Origin: Nocardia amikacinitolerans NBRC 108937
GTDB lineage: Bacteria; Actinomycetota; Actinomycetes; Mycobacteriales; Mycobacteriaceae
DNA: 64,000 nucleotides
NCBI RefSeq assembly: GCF_001612615.1
Contig: NZ_BDAU01000028.1
Location: 156,792 to 220,791 of the forward strand
Reading direction: 5' to 3'
The translations under genes and the position numbers were made by a program. The notes beneath the pieces are model-generated. The model had not been told where the DNA came from. It saw only the letters and a program-made list of their open reading frames with translations, and searched no databases. Below, piece by piece: positions 51,169-58,735 of the stretch. The stretch's first letter is position 1; every line of letters begins with the position of its first letter.

Positions 51169-52191
51169 TTAGCGCCGCCTGCGCAGGGTTGCCAGCCCGA
51201 GGGCGGCCAGCGCGCCCGCGCCGAAGTAGGCCGCGCCGCTGCCGAACGGCCCGGCGTTGTTGATCACGCGCGGCTGGATGACCGCCGGGGCGGGCGCGGC
51301 GACCTCGGCCTCGGGCTCGTTCTCCGAGGCGGTCGCGGCCCACGCGGTCGCGAACAGGATGATGCGATAGGTGATGTAGCTGAACACCATCAGACCGATG
51401 ATCGAACCGAAGGCCGCCCCCGCCGGACTGCGCAGCACGATCTGCAGGTAGATCGAGGCGACGAACTTGAAGATCTCGAAGGCGACCGCGGCGATCAGGG
51501 CGGCTTTCGCGGCACTGGCCACCGTGACGGGCTCGCGGGGCAGCCTGGCGATGATCCACGCGAACACCGCCCAGCTCGCCAGCAGCGCGAACAGGATCGA
51601 CAGCAGCGTCAACAGGACTCGGGCGCCGGGCAGATCGGCGAGGCCGTAGCGCTCCAGCAGCTGAGCGCCCAGATTGCTGGACGCCAGCGCCGAAAGACCG
51701 AGCGAAACCACGAAAGCCAGACCGAGGCCGATCAGCGCGCCGAGATCGGAGATCTTGGTGCGAATCCAGTTGTCGTCCTCGTGCTTCTGTTCCCACTGCT
51801 CGGTGAGCGCCGCGCGCAGGTTCGCCATCCAGCCGAGCCCGGTGTAGAGGCCTGCGAGCAGGCCGAGCACGCCGACCGTGCCGCGGGATCGGACCGCCTG
51901 GTCGATGAGTTCGTTGAGCTGGGTGCCCAGCTCGCCAGGGATGGTCTCGACGACCTTGTCCTGAAGCTCTTGGAACAGTTCCGGATTGCCCGCGAGCACG
52001 AAGCCCGCGGCCGCGAACGCCACCATCAGCAACGGAAACAGCGACAGCACAGTGAAATACGTGATGCCGGCGGCGAAGTAGTCGCCGCGCTGGCGCTGGT
52101 AGCGGCCACCGGCCCGGATCAGATGGTCCAGCCACGGCCGCGCCTGCACGCGGCGTTCGACCGCGGCTTTGATGTTGTCGATCGCCTGCAC
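51169..52191 (-). CDS. BrkB/YihY family inner-membrane protein (YhjD-like)
   Basis: 340 residues from a GTG at 52191 with AGGGGCGAACT upstream; the upstream frame to 52446 does not look like coding. About six transmembrane helices follow RGDYFAAGITYFTVLSLFPLLMVAFA, the family signature. The C-terminus has a Pro/Ala-rich tail and a final helix ending in LRRRR. The E. coli relative YhjD is linked to lipid A transport; the actinobacterial role is unknown. Position between dacB and trpS matches Rv3335c. Confidence 0.85.
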   Translation of the reverse strand: MQAIDNIKAAVERRVQARPWLDHLIRAGGRYQRQRGDYFAAGITYFTVLSLFPLLMVAFAAAGFVLAGNPELFQELQDKVVETIPGELGTQLNELIDQAVRSRGTVGVLGLLAGLYTGLGWMANLRAALTEQWEQKHEDDNWIRTKISDLGALIGLGLAFVVSLGLSALASSNLGAQLLERYGLADLPGARVLLTLLSILFALLASWAVFAWIIARLPREPVTVASAAKAALIAAVAFEIFKFVASIYLQIVLRSPAGAAFGSIIGLMVFSYITYRIILFATAWAATASENEPEAEVAAPAPAVIQPRVINNAGPFGSGAAYFGAGALAALGLATLRRRR

Positions 52192-52294
52192 CAGTTCGCC
52201 CCTTCGACGCCTCCTGACGAACCCGGCCGGGCGCCGACTCCCCGCGCGGCCGGAGCGAAGGCGGAGGTACGCCCTCGCAAGCGTCGTACCCGGG

Positions 52295-53326
52295 CTAGCG
52301 GGCCAGGAAACCCACCCGGTCGTAGACCTGTGCGAGAGTGTTGCCGGCGATTTCCCGCGCCTGCTCCGCGCCTGCGGCGAGGATACGGTCGAGTTCGCCT
52401 TGATCCGCCAGATACTCTTCCACTTTGGCACGCAGGGGCGTGACAAATTCCACCAGCGCGTCGGCGACGTCGGACTTCAGGTCCCCGTAGCCCTTGCCCT
52501 CGAAATCCTTCTCCAGGGTGACGATCGGCGTTCCGGTCAGCGAGCTCAGAATCACCAGGAGATTGCTGACGCCCGGCTTCGCGTCCGTGTCGTAGCGGAT
52601 CTCGCGCTCGGTGTCGGTGACCGCCGAACGAACCTTCTTCGCGGTGATCTTGGGATCGTCGAGCAGGTTGATCAGGCCCGCGTCGGTGGCGGCCGACTTG
52701 CTCATCTTGGCGGTCGGGTCCTGCAGGTCGTAGATCTTCGCGGTGCCCTTGACGATGTGCGCCTCCGGCACGACAAAGGTCTTCTTGTAGCGGGTGTTGA
52801 AGCGCTGCGCCAGGTTTCGGGTCAGCTCCAGGTGCTGGCGCTGATCCTCGCCGACCGGCACCTGGTGCGGGCGGTAGAGCAGGATGTCGGCGGCCATCAG
52901 CACCGGATAGGTGAACAGGCCGACGGTCGCGTTCTCCGCGCCCTGCCGGACCGACTTGTCCTTGAACTGCGTCATCCTGCTCGCCTCGCCGAAACCGGTG
53001 ATGCAGCTGAGGACCCAGGCCAGCTCGGCGTGCTCGGGCACCTGGCTCTGCACGAACAGCGTCGACTTCTTGGGGTCGATGCCGATGGCCAGCAGCTGCG
53101 CGGCGGCGGCCCGGGTCCGCGCCCGCAGTTGCTTCGGGTCGTGCGCGACGGTGATGGCGTGCATGTCCGGGATGAAGTACAGCGCGTCGTAGTCGTCCTG
53201 CAAGGTCACCCAGTACTGCAGCGCCCCAAGGTAGTTGCCGAGGTGGAACGAGGAGCTGGTCGGCTGGATCCCGGACAGCACACGCTGTTTACGCTCGGCG
53301 GCCGGGGCTGATGCGGGACTCGACAT
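52295..53326 (-). CDS. trpS: Tryptophanyl-tRNA synthetase
   Basis: 343 residues. Class I synthetase: the HIGH-equivalent SFHLGNYLGAL at residues 26-36 and KMSKS in TAKMSKSAATD near residue 208. Substrate pocket residues are in FIPDMHAITVA and MAADILLYRPHQVPVGEDQ. It charges tRNA-Trp. GGAGG precedes the ATG at 53326. The end of the upstream oxygenase gene overlaps the trpS start by 38 bases, so they share a transcript. Confidence 0.96.
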   Translation of the reverse strand: MSSPASAPAAERKQRVLSGIQPTSSSFHLGNYLGALQYWVTLQDDYDALYFIPDMHAITVAHDPKQLRARTRAAAAQLLAIGIDPKKSTLFVQSQVPEHAELAWVLSCITGFGEASRMTQFKDKSVRQGAENATVGLFTYPVLMAADILLYRPHQVPVGEDQRQHLELTRNLAQRFNTRYKKTFVVPEAHIVKGTAKIYDLQDPTAKMSKSAATDAGLINLLDDPKITAKKVRSAVTDTEREIRYDTDAKPGVSNLLVILSSLTGTPIVTLEKDFEGKGYGDLKSDVADALVEFVTPLRAKVEEYLADQGELDRILAAGAEQAREIAGNTLAQVYDRVGFLAR

Positions 53327-54293
53327 GCCTCCGATCTTCCCATGCGGGTCCAGCGGAATTTCTAGCCGCCCAGTTGCGTGGGTCGACGCCGGGCATGCTC
53401 GGCCGCCCGGTCCGCGCCAGCGCGCGCTCCCGCTCGGAGACCAGCCGGTAGACCGGGCCGCTCGGACCGGCGAGGGTGCCGCGCAGCACCCTGGGGGCCA
53501 GCGGCGGCGCGATGTGCGCGGTGCGCACGCCGCGGGCCAGCGCGCGGAAGGCGAGTTCCTCCGCCATTCCCCAGCGCATGCCGTACATCGCCCGGATGCG
53601 CGGCGGCAGACTGCCCTGCACCAGCAGGAAGAACGCCGAGGTCACCTGGTGCAACGGCACACGCTGCGGATAGGGGACGCGCTGACCGGCCAGATACGAC
53701 CCGACCAACTTGGCCTCCTCGGTGAGGAACAGCTCGTCGGAGGCGAGGTAGCCGTCGAAGAAGGCGCGGAAGGCCGGGTAGTCGGCGGGCGCTGCCGAGC
53801 GCGGCATGCCGAACAGCTCGCCCCAACGCACGTAGTCCTGGTACAGCCCCTCCCGCTCGCCGTCGGTCAGCTTGCGGACCAGCAGGTCGTACATCGCTTC
53901 GGCGGAATCGAAGGTGAACGCCATCGTCATGAACATCAGGTGCGGATCGAGGGCCGAGTACGGCGTGCCGGCGGGATGGTGCGGCCCGGCGTCCTCGGGC
54001 AGCTCGCCGACGACCTTGGCGTGCTTCTTCGTGGTGAACGCCAGCGCCCGGTCCGCCTCCTCCTTGCTGCCGAGGAAGACGGCCTCGAACAGCTTCCCGG
54101 TGAGCGCCAGCCGGGTGTAGGGCGTGTCGCGGTGCTCGGTGTTCTCGGCGGTCCCGACGTAGAGCCGAGGGTGCACGGCCCCGATCACGAGAGCGCGCTG
54201 ACCGTAGGTGAGGCCGACCGCGCGCTTGCTCATGACGCGCCGCGCCATCGAGTGGTCGGCGAAGTATCCCGGCGTGGACGAGCGTGCGGACAT
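53289..54293 (-). CDS. MpaB/Lcp-type oxygenase family protein (DUF2236)
   Basis: 334 residues from an ATG at 54293 with TGAGGAG upstream. It carries the ER-bound oxygenase mpaB/latex-clearing-protein-like pattern: MVSKRAVGLTYGQRALV-type opening (here VMSKRAVGLTYGQ), TKKHAKVVGELP near residue 90 (likely heme-contact region with H), and DPHLMFMTMAFTFDSAEAMYD. Related proteins bind heme and cleave or oxidise lipids or terpenoids. A divergent TetR gene probably controls it. Substrate not known. Confidence 0.75.
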   Translation of the reverse strand: MSARSSTPGYFADHSMARRVMSKRAVGLTYGQRALVIGAVHPRLYVGTAENTEHRDTPYTRLALTGKLFEAVFLGSKEEADRALAFTTKKHAKVVGELPEDAGPHHPAGTPYSALDPHLMFMTMAFTFDSAEAMYDLLVRKLTDGEREGLYQDYVRWGELFGMPRSAAPADYPAFRAFFDGYLASDELFLTEEAKLVGSYLAGQRVPYPQRVPLHQVTSAFFLLVQGSLPPRIRAMYGMRWGMAEELAFRALARGVRTAHIAPPLAPRVLRGTLAGPSGPVYRLVSERERALARTGRPSMPGVDPRNWAARNSAGPAWEDRRHVESRISPGRRA

Positions 54294-54416
54294 CGTTGTC
54301 TCCTCATCGAAAGACCCGGCTACCGCCGGACCCACGTCATCTGGCAATAGAATCCCCCAGATCAGACATTGTGGCAAGGACCACTACCAGAATCGTTGCC
54401 GTGCCAGAATCGTGCT
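54294..54416. promoter_or_regulatory. Divergent oxygenase-TetR control region
   Basis: A direct repeat CCAGAATCGT occurs at 54387-54396 and 54404-54413, centred 17 bases apart, just before the TetR GTG. CAGAAT of the second copy is six bases from that GTG and may double as -10. Binding by the TetR protein is inferred. Confidence 0.45.
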
Positions 54417-55052
54417 GTGACAGCGCAGCGGACCTACGGCGGCATCTCCGCCGACCAGCGCAGGGCCCAGCGCCGCACCGCCCTGCTGGACGCGGCGCTC
54501 GAGATCGTCGGCACCCAGGGCCTCGCCAAGCTGACCGTCTCCGGCCTGTGCGCGCAGGCCGGGCTCAACGAGCGCTACTACTACGAGAACTTCGACAGCC
54601 GCGACGCCGTCTTGACCGCGCTGACCGACCGGATCGCCGAGGAACTCGCCGTCGCCATCCTGGACGGCCTGCGCGACGCGCCGGACGAACCGCGCGCCAA
54701 GGCGCATTCCGCCATCGCCGCGGGCATCCACATGCTCACCGACGATCCGCGCAAGGCGAAGGTCGCGCTGATCGCGGGCATGGCGACGCCGGAGCTGCGA
54801 GCTCGAACCACCGAGACGATCCGGGTGTTCGCGCGCATGGTCGCGGCGGAGGGCATCGACTTCTACGGCATCACCGAGCCGGAGCCGGATCCGGCCATCT
54901 TCTTCCGCGCGACCTATCTGGTCGGCGGTCTGGTGCAGACGCTGACCACCTGGTTGCAAGGCGATCTGCCGCTCAGCAAAGAGGAGCTCATCGAGCACAC
55001 CACGGATGTGTTCGTCCTGCTCGGTGAGGATCTGGCGCGTCGCCTCGGCTGA
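54417..55052 (+). CDS. TetR-family transcriptional regulator
   Basis: 211 residues from a GTG at 54417. The helix-turn-helix is ADQRRAQRRTALLDAALEI with LTVSGLCAQAGLNERYYYENF (about residues 12-58). The C-terminal domain is helical. It is divergent from the MpaB-type oxygenase. The stop lies inside the first of two tandem repeats that copy the last codons. Confidence 0.87.
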   Translation: MTAQRTYGGISADQRRAQRRTALLDAALEIVGTQGLAKLTVSGLCAQAGLNERYYYENFDSRDAVLTALTDRIAEELAVAILDGLRDAPDEPRAKAHSAIAAGIHMLTDDPRKAKVALIAGMATPELRARTTETIRVFARMVAAEGIDFYGITEPEPDPAIFFRATYLVGGLVQTLTTWLQGDLPLSKEELIEHTTDVFVLLGEDLARRLG

Positions 55053-55145
55053 GGTCGGACCCGAGACTTGGCACCCGAGCGTGCCGCCTCGGCTGAGGTC
55101 GAACCCGAGAGACTTCGTGCCCGAGCGCGCAGCCTCGGCTGACGC
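55041..55145. repeat. Tandem copies of the TetR gene 3' end
   Basis: Unit 1 (55041-55084) includes the last codons and stop of the TetR gene. Unit 2 (55085-55130) repeats it with few changes, and a third partial copy starts at 55131 (GCCTCGGCTGA). The pattern resembles that at glpD. Confidence 0.7.
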
Positions 55146-55197
55146 ATGTCGGGACCGGGGACCTGCGCCGGATCGCGAGGACCAGGGCTCCGTCGGA

Positions 55198-55689
55198 TCA
55201 AGCCAAGGTCAGCGGGACGAACTCGCCCGAGGGTGGAGCGCCCTGGTAGACCACGCGGAACGCGACATCGCGCCGTGCCCAGTAGTCGGCGCAGTCGCGC
55301 ATCGCCGCTTCGAACCAGTCCCGCTCGTCGGGTTGATCGGCGAGCAGCGCGGCCGCGTCCCGCACCACCACGACGTAGCCGCTCGCGTTACCGACGAAAT
55401 CGTCCAGGTCGCGCAGGCATTCGTCGAAGGCGTCCTTGTTCGCGCCGAAGTAGTACGGGAACTGGAACGCCGCGGCCCACTCGTCGAACACGCCCGCGGT
55501 GCCGCGCATCTTCGGCCCGCGCAGCTCGCGCACCAGGTAGCCCGCGGGCGCGCGATAGCGCACCTCGCTCAGCTCCGGCGCGTCGACGGGCAGCGCACCG
55601 AGCACCGGCGCGGACGACCCGCCGAGGGCTGAGGGCGCGCCGTCGGCGGTGCGGGCGAGGAATCGCGAGAGCGGCACCGGGCGGGTCAT
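55198..55689 (-). CDS. Barstar-family ribonuclease inhibitor
   Basis: 163 residues; its ATG shares one base with the ribonuclease stop (TGATG). Barstar pattern: FDEWAAAFQFPYYFGANKDAFDECLRDLDDF, in which the WAAAFQFPYYFG segment and acidic helix (D-ECL-DLDD) form the ribonuclease-binding face, then VVVVRDAAALL. It is longer at the N-terminus than classic barstar (about 90 residues). It should bind and block the adjacent barnase-like enzyme inside the cell. Confidence 0.85.
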   Translation of the reverse strand: MTRPVPLSRFLARTADGAPSALGGSSAPVLGALPVDAPELSEVRYRAPAGYLVRELRGPKMRGTAGVFDEWAAAFQFPYYFGANKDAFDECLRDLDDFVGNASGYVVVVRDAAALLADQPDERDWFEAAMRDCADYWARRDVAFRVVYQGAPPSGEFVPLTLA

Positions 55690-56189
55690 CAGCGCATCCT
55701 CGTGAAGGTCTCGTAGTGGTCGCCGGTGTACCAGGCCGTGCCGTCGCTGCCGGTCACGATGCGTTCGGCGTCGCGGGAGCGATTGCGCTGCTTGGGGTTG
55801 ACGTCCCATTCCCGATAGGTGATCGACCTGCCCGCCGCGTCGGTGCGCGGCAGCGTGCCCTCGCGATTCATCCAGCGCTCGCCGCCCTTGGTGCCCGGCG
55901 CGTTCGCCGAATCCGGCCAGCGGCCCGCGTCGATCTCGGCCAGCGTCACGTAGGCGCGTTCCGGGACGCCTTGCGCCCGGCTCGGCGCCGGGTCGGTCGC
56001 CGCGGCGGGTGGGGTGGCCGGTGAGCGCGCGGGGCTGTCGGTGGCGGTCGCGGTGGCGCGCGCCGTCGTGGTGGCCGAGCCCGCCGTTCGGTCGGTGTCT
56101 GAGCCGCCGCGCAGCGCGAGCACCGCGACCAGCAACACCACCGCCACGGCGCCGAGCGCCCCAAGCGCCCGAATCACCTTGCTGTTCAT
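55689..56189 (-). CDS. Membrane-anchored barnase-like ribonuclease
   Basis: 166 residues. The N-terminal helix VIRALGALGAVAVVLLVAVLA is a signal peptide or anchor, followed by an Ala/Thr linker. The last 95 residues align with barnase: catalytic Glu in YREWDVN, Arg in NRSRDAERIV, and His in TGDHYETFTRMR, the same ending as barnase. Secreted guanyl-preferring RNA cleavage is expected. It overlaps xth by ATGA and barstar by TGATG. Its 5' half is copied at 42412 and 46060. Confidence 0.9.
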   Translation of the reverse strand: MNSKVIRALGALGAVAVVLLVAVLALRGGSDTDRTAGSATTTARATATATDSPARSPATPPAAATDPAPSRAQGVPERAYVTLAEIDAGRWPDSANAPGTKGGERWMNREGTLPRTDAAGRSITYREWDVNPKQRNRSRDAERIVTGSDGTAWYTGDHYETFTRMR

Positions 56190-56965
56190 CGGTACTGCAC
56201 CGTCACCGGCGCGTGGTCGGACCAGCGCTGGTCGTAGGCGGCGGCCCGCTCGACGACGGCCTGCTTGGCGCGGCCGGGCAGCTCGCCGCGGGCCAGCTGG
56301 TAATCGATGCGCCATCCGGAGTCGTTGTCGAAGGCGCGGCCGCGGTAGGACCACCAGCTGTACGGACCGTCGACGCCCGGATGCAGCTGACGTACCACGT
56401 CGACGTAGCCCGCGGCGATCAGCTCGTCGACCCAGGCGCGTTCCTCGGGAAGGAACCCGGCCGACTTCAGGTTGCCCTTCCAGTTCTTCAGGTCGCGTTC
56501 GGTGTGCGCGATGTTCCAGTCGCCGCTGACCACGAAGTCGCCGGTGCGGGCTTTCAGATAGGCGCCGAACTCGGCCATGAACCGGTATTTCTCGTCTTGG
56601 CGCGGGGTGCCCGCGTCGCCGGAGTGCACGTAGACGCTGGCGACGGTCAGCTCGTCGAAGTCGGCCTCGAGGTAGCGCCCGGAGGCGTCGAACTCGGCGC
56701 TGCCGAATCCGATGCGCACGGCCTTCGACTCGCGCCTGGAGAGGATGCCGACACCGGCCCTTCCCTTGGCTCCCGGCTCGGCGTGCGCCAGCCACCATCC
56801 GTCGGCCAACGCGGGGGCGAGTGCGGCGCGGGTCTGCTCGTCGGTGGCGCGGGTCTCCTGTAGGCAGACGATGTCGGCCTCGGTGGCGGCGAGCCACTCG
56901 AGCATGCCCTTACCCGTGGCCGCTCGGACGCCGTTTACGTTGATCGTAGAGATGATGTAGGGCAC
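56186..56965 (-). CDS. xth: Exodeoxyribonuclease III
   Basis: 259 residues from a GTG at 56965. TACGGT (minus strand, 56972-56977) is six bases upstream, so the message is probably leaderless. Endonuclease/exonuclease/phosphatase fold: STINVNGVRAA, metal Glu in CLQETRA, SGDWNIAHTE, and the terminal DQRWSDHAPV with catalytic Asp-His. It acts at abasic sites and 3' blocked ends in DNA repair. First gene of the xth-barnase-barstar operon. Its 3' end is copied twice at 42.3 and 45.9 kb. Confidence 0.93.
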   Translation of the reverse strand: MPYIISTINVNGVRAATGKGMLEWLAATEADIVCLQETRATDEQTRAALAPALADGWWLAHAEPGAKGRAGVGILSRRESKAVRIGFGSAEFDASGRYLEADFDELTVASVYVHSGDAGTPRQDEKYRFMAEFGAYLKARTGDFVVSGDWNIAHTERDLKNWKGNLKSAGFLPEERAWVDELIAAGYVDVVRQLHPGVDGPYSWWSYRGRAFDNDSGWRIDYQLARGELPGRAKQAVVERAAAYDQRWSDHAPVTVQYR

Positions 56966-57034
56966 CCGACGACCGTACAATGCTGGTCAGAGATATCGCC
57001 CCCGGACACCGCCGTCCAGGAAGGGGTGCTGACG

Positions 57035-57931
57035 ATGACGTCCGACACCTCCAAGTCCCCGGCCACCCCGCGCTCCACCCGAGCGCGCACCGCACAGACG
57101 GCCGACAAACCCGGACCGATCAAGGCCTTGCACCTGGGTTCCGGCGATCCGCTGCTGCTGTTGCACGGTTTCATGCTCTCGCCGCACTGCTGGGAACGCA
57201 CCGCGGAACGGTTGTCCTCGGCCTGCGAGGTGTACGCGCCCGCGCTGCCAGGGCACTGGGGCGGCCCGCCCGCCGAGGGCTGGCACACCGACGTGGCCGC
57301 GCTGGCCGACGGGATCGAGGCCCAGCTCGACGAATTGGGTTGGCGCACCTGCCATATCGCGGGCAACTCGCTCGGCGCCTGGGTGGGTGTGGAACTCGCC
57401 CGCCGCGGTCGGGCCCGCACACTGACGCTCATCGCGCCCGCGGGCGGGTGGAACGTTCCCTCGATCACCCAGTTCCGGGTCGGCCTGAAGTTCCTCTCGT
57501 TGGTTCCGCTGGTCCGCATCGGCAGGCGGCTCGGCGATTTCGCCACCGACAACTTCATCCCCCAGCGGTTCGCTCTGTTCCTGCTGAGCAAGCAGGCCTC
57601 GGCGGTGCCGCGCCGGGAGATCGCGAACGTGTTGCGTGCCGCGCTGAACTGCTCGGCGATGCTGCCGATGATCGTGGGCGGCTTGCGCGCCCCCGCCCTC
57701 GCCGACCTGTCCGACCTGCCCACGCCGGTCCGCCTGCTGCTCGCCGAATACGACCGCATCATCCCGAACCGCGTCTACGCCCGCCGCTACCTCAAGGAAC
57801 TCCCCGACTCCGCCGACCGCATCCTCGTCAACGGCGTCGGCCACGTCCCCATGCTGGAAGCCCCCGACCGCATAGCCACCCTCATCGCCGAACACGTCTA
57901 CGCCAGCCGCACCCACCTCCGCGCCGTGTGA
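57035..57931 (+). CDS. Alpha/beta-hydrolase
   Basis: 298 residues from an ATG at 57035 with AGGAAGGGG upstream. HGFMLSPHCW is the oxyanion region, IAGNSLGAWVGVELAR holds the nucleophile Ser, the acid is likely the Asp of LLAEYDRIIP, and VNGVGHVPMLEAPDRI supplies the His. This is the complete catalytic triad of the epoxide hydrolase/haloperoxidase-like group. Substrate unknown. Divergent from xth by 69 bases. Confidence 0.85.
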   Translation: MTSDTSKSPATPRSTRARTAQTADKPGPIKALHLGSGDPLLLLHGFMLSPHCWERTAERLSSACEVYAPALPGHWGGPPAEGWHTDVAALADGIEAQLDELGWRTCHIAGNSLGAWVGVELARRGRARTLTLIAPAGGWNVPSITQFRVGLKFLSLVPLVRIGRRLGDFATDNFIPQRFALFLLSKQASAVPRREIANVLRAALNCSAMLPMIVGGLRAPALADLSDLPTPVRLLLAEYDRIIPNRVYARRYLKELPDSADRILVNGVGHVPMLEAPDRIATLIAEHVYASRTHLRAV

Positions 57932-57952
57932 GCGAAGTCGGCAGCCCCAAGT

Positions 57953-57975
57953 TTATCACACAGATGTGATAACCT
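57953..57975 (+). promoter_or_regulatory. Perfect palindrome over the higBA -10
   Basis: TTATCACA (57953-57960) and TGTGATAA (57965-57972) form a perfect 8-bp inverted repeat with a four-base spacer. TAACCT (57970-57975) overlaps it and lies six bases before the GTG at 57982. A bound antitoxin would block the promoter. Confidence 0.75.
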
Positions 57976-57981
57976 CAGGTC

Positions 57982-58356
57982 GTGCTGTATGCGATCGAGA
58001 TCGAGCCCGAGGTTCGCTCGTTCCTGGCCGGCCTGCCACCGGTCGATCTGGCCCGCGCCGACTTCGCCGCGGGCCTCCTCGCCGCGTACGGCCCCGAACT
58101 CGGCGAACCGTACTGCCGCTACCTCGGTGACGGCGTGCGCGAGTTGCGGTTCACACTCACGCGCAACCGGGCCACACGCATAACGTACTGGTTCCCGGGC
58201 GGACGAAAAGTGGTGCTGCTGACGGTGTTTCACAAGACGAAGCAGCGCGAAACAGCTCAGGTAGATCGTGCGAAGCTAGCCCGCAAACTGTGTGAATCGG
58301 AGCACAGCGGCCCCGCGCACTTGTCCTTCGATCCCATGGGAGACAACGAATCATGA
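57982..58356 (+). CDS. RelE/HigB-type toxin (phage-derived Gp49-like)
   Basis: 124 residues from a GTG. It begins VLYAIEIEPEVRSFLAGLPP, and the core reads GVRELRFTLTRNRATRITYWFPGGRKVVLLTVFHKTKQRE, the standard RelE/HigB (Gp49-like) pattern with basic residues in the RNA-cleaving face and HKTKQ. It should cut mRNA on the ribosome. The toxin gene is first, as in higBA. It overlaps the antitoxin start by four bases and is preceded by a perfect palindrome. Confidence 0.88.
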   Translation: MLYAIEIEPEVRSFLAGLPPVDLARADFAAGLLAAYGPELGEPYCRYLGDGVRELRFTLTRNRATRITYWFPGGRKVVLLTVFHKTKQRETAQVDRAKLARKLCESEHSGPAHLSFDPMGDNES

Positions 58357-58637
58357 CCAGCCAGCAGGAGTTCGACGCACAGCTCGCCGCGACCCGTGCC
58401 AGTGCGGAGTACCAGGCGGCTGCACGGGCCTACGCGCTGGCGCACAAACTCGGTCGGCAGATCCGTGAAGCACGTGAAGCGCGCGGCTGGTCGCAAACCG
58501 AGCTGGCGACCCGTGCCGGGATGCGCCAGCACGCCGTCAGCCGCCTCGAGGCAGGGGACGTCGTGCCGACGATCACCACTTTGGAACGGATCGCCGCCGC
58601 CCTCGAGACCGAGCTGTCGGTCTCTCTGGCGGCGTAG
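58353..58637 (+). CDS. HigA-type antitoxin, XRE family
   Basis: 94 residues. A charged N-terminal helix (FDAQLAATRASAEYQAAARAY) precedes an XRE helix-turn-helix: LGRQIREAREARGWSQTELATRAGMRQHAVSRLEAGDVVPTITTLERIA (given here as its key parts, residues 32-80). It should neutralise the adjacent toxin and bind the TTATCACA palindrome. Stop-start overlap with the toxin ensures coupling. Confidence 0.9.
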   Translation: MTSQQEFDAQLAATRASAEYQAAARAYALAHKLGRQIREAREARGWSQTELATRAGMRQHAVSRLEAGDVVPTITTLERIAAALETELSVSLAA

Positions 58638-58681
58638 AGGCGCACTCCACCCGCGCCGTCCGGCGCTCTCACACACCCTGT

Positions 58682-58718
58682 GCACGCCTCACATAGGCGG
58701 TGCCTATGTGAGGCGTGC
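58682..58718. terminator. Perfect 17-bp hairpin between convergent genes
   Basis: 58682-58698 pairs with 58702-58718 around a three-base GGT loop. It serves as terminator for both higA and the acyl-CoA dehydrogenase operon. Confidence 0.85.
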
Positions 58719-58735
58719 GGAAGGGGTGTGGGAGC

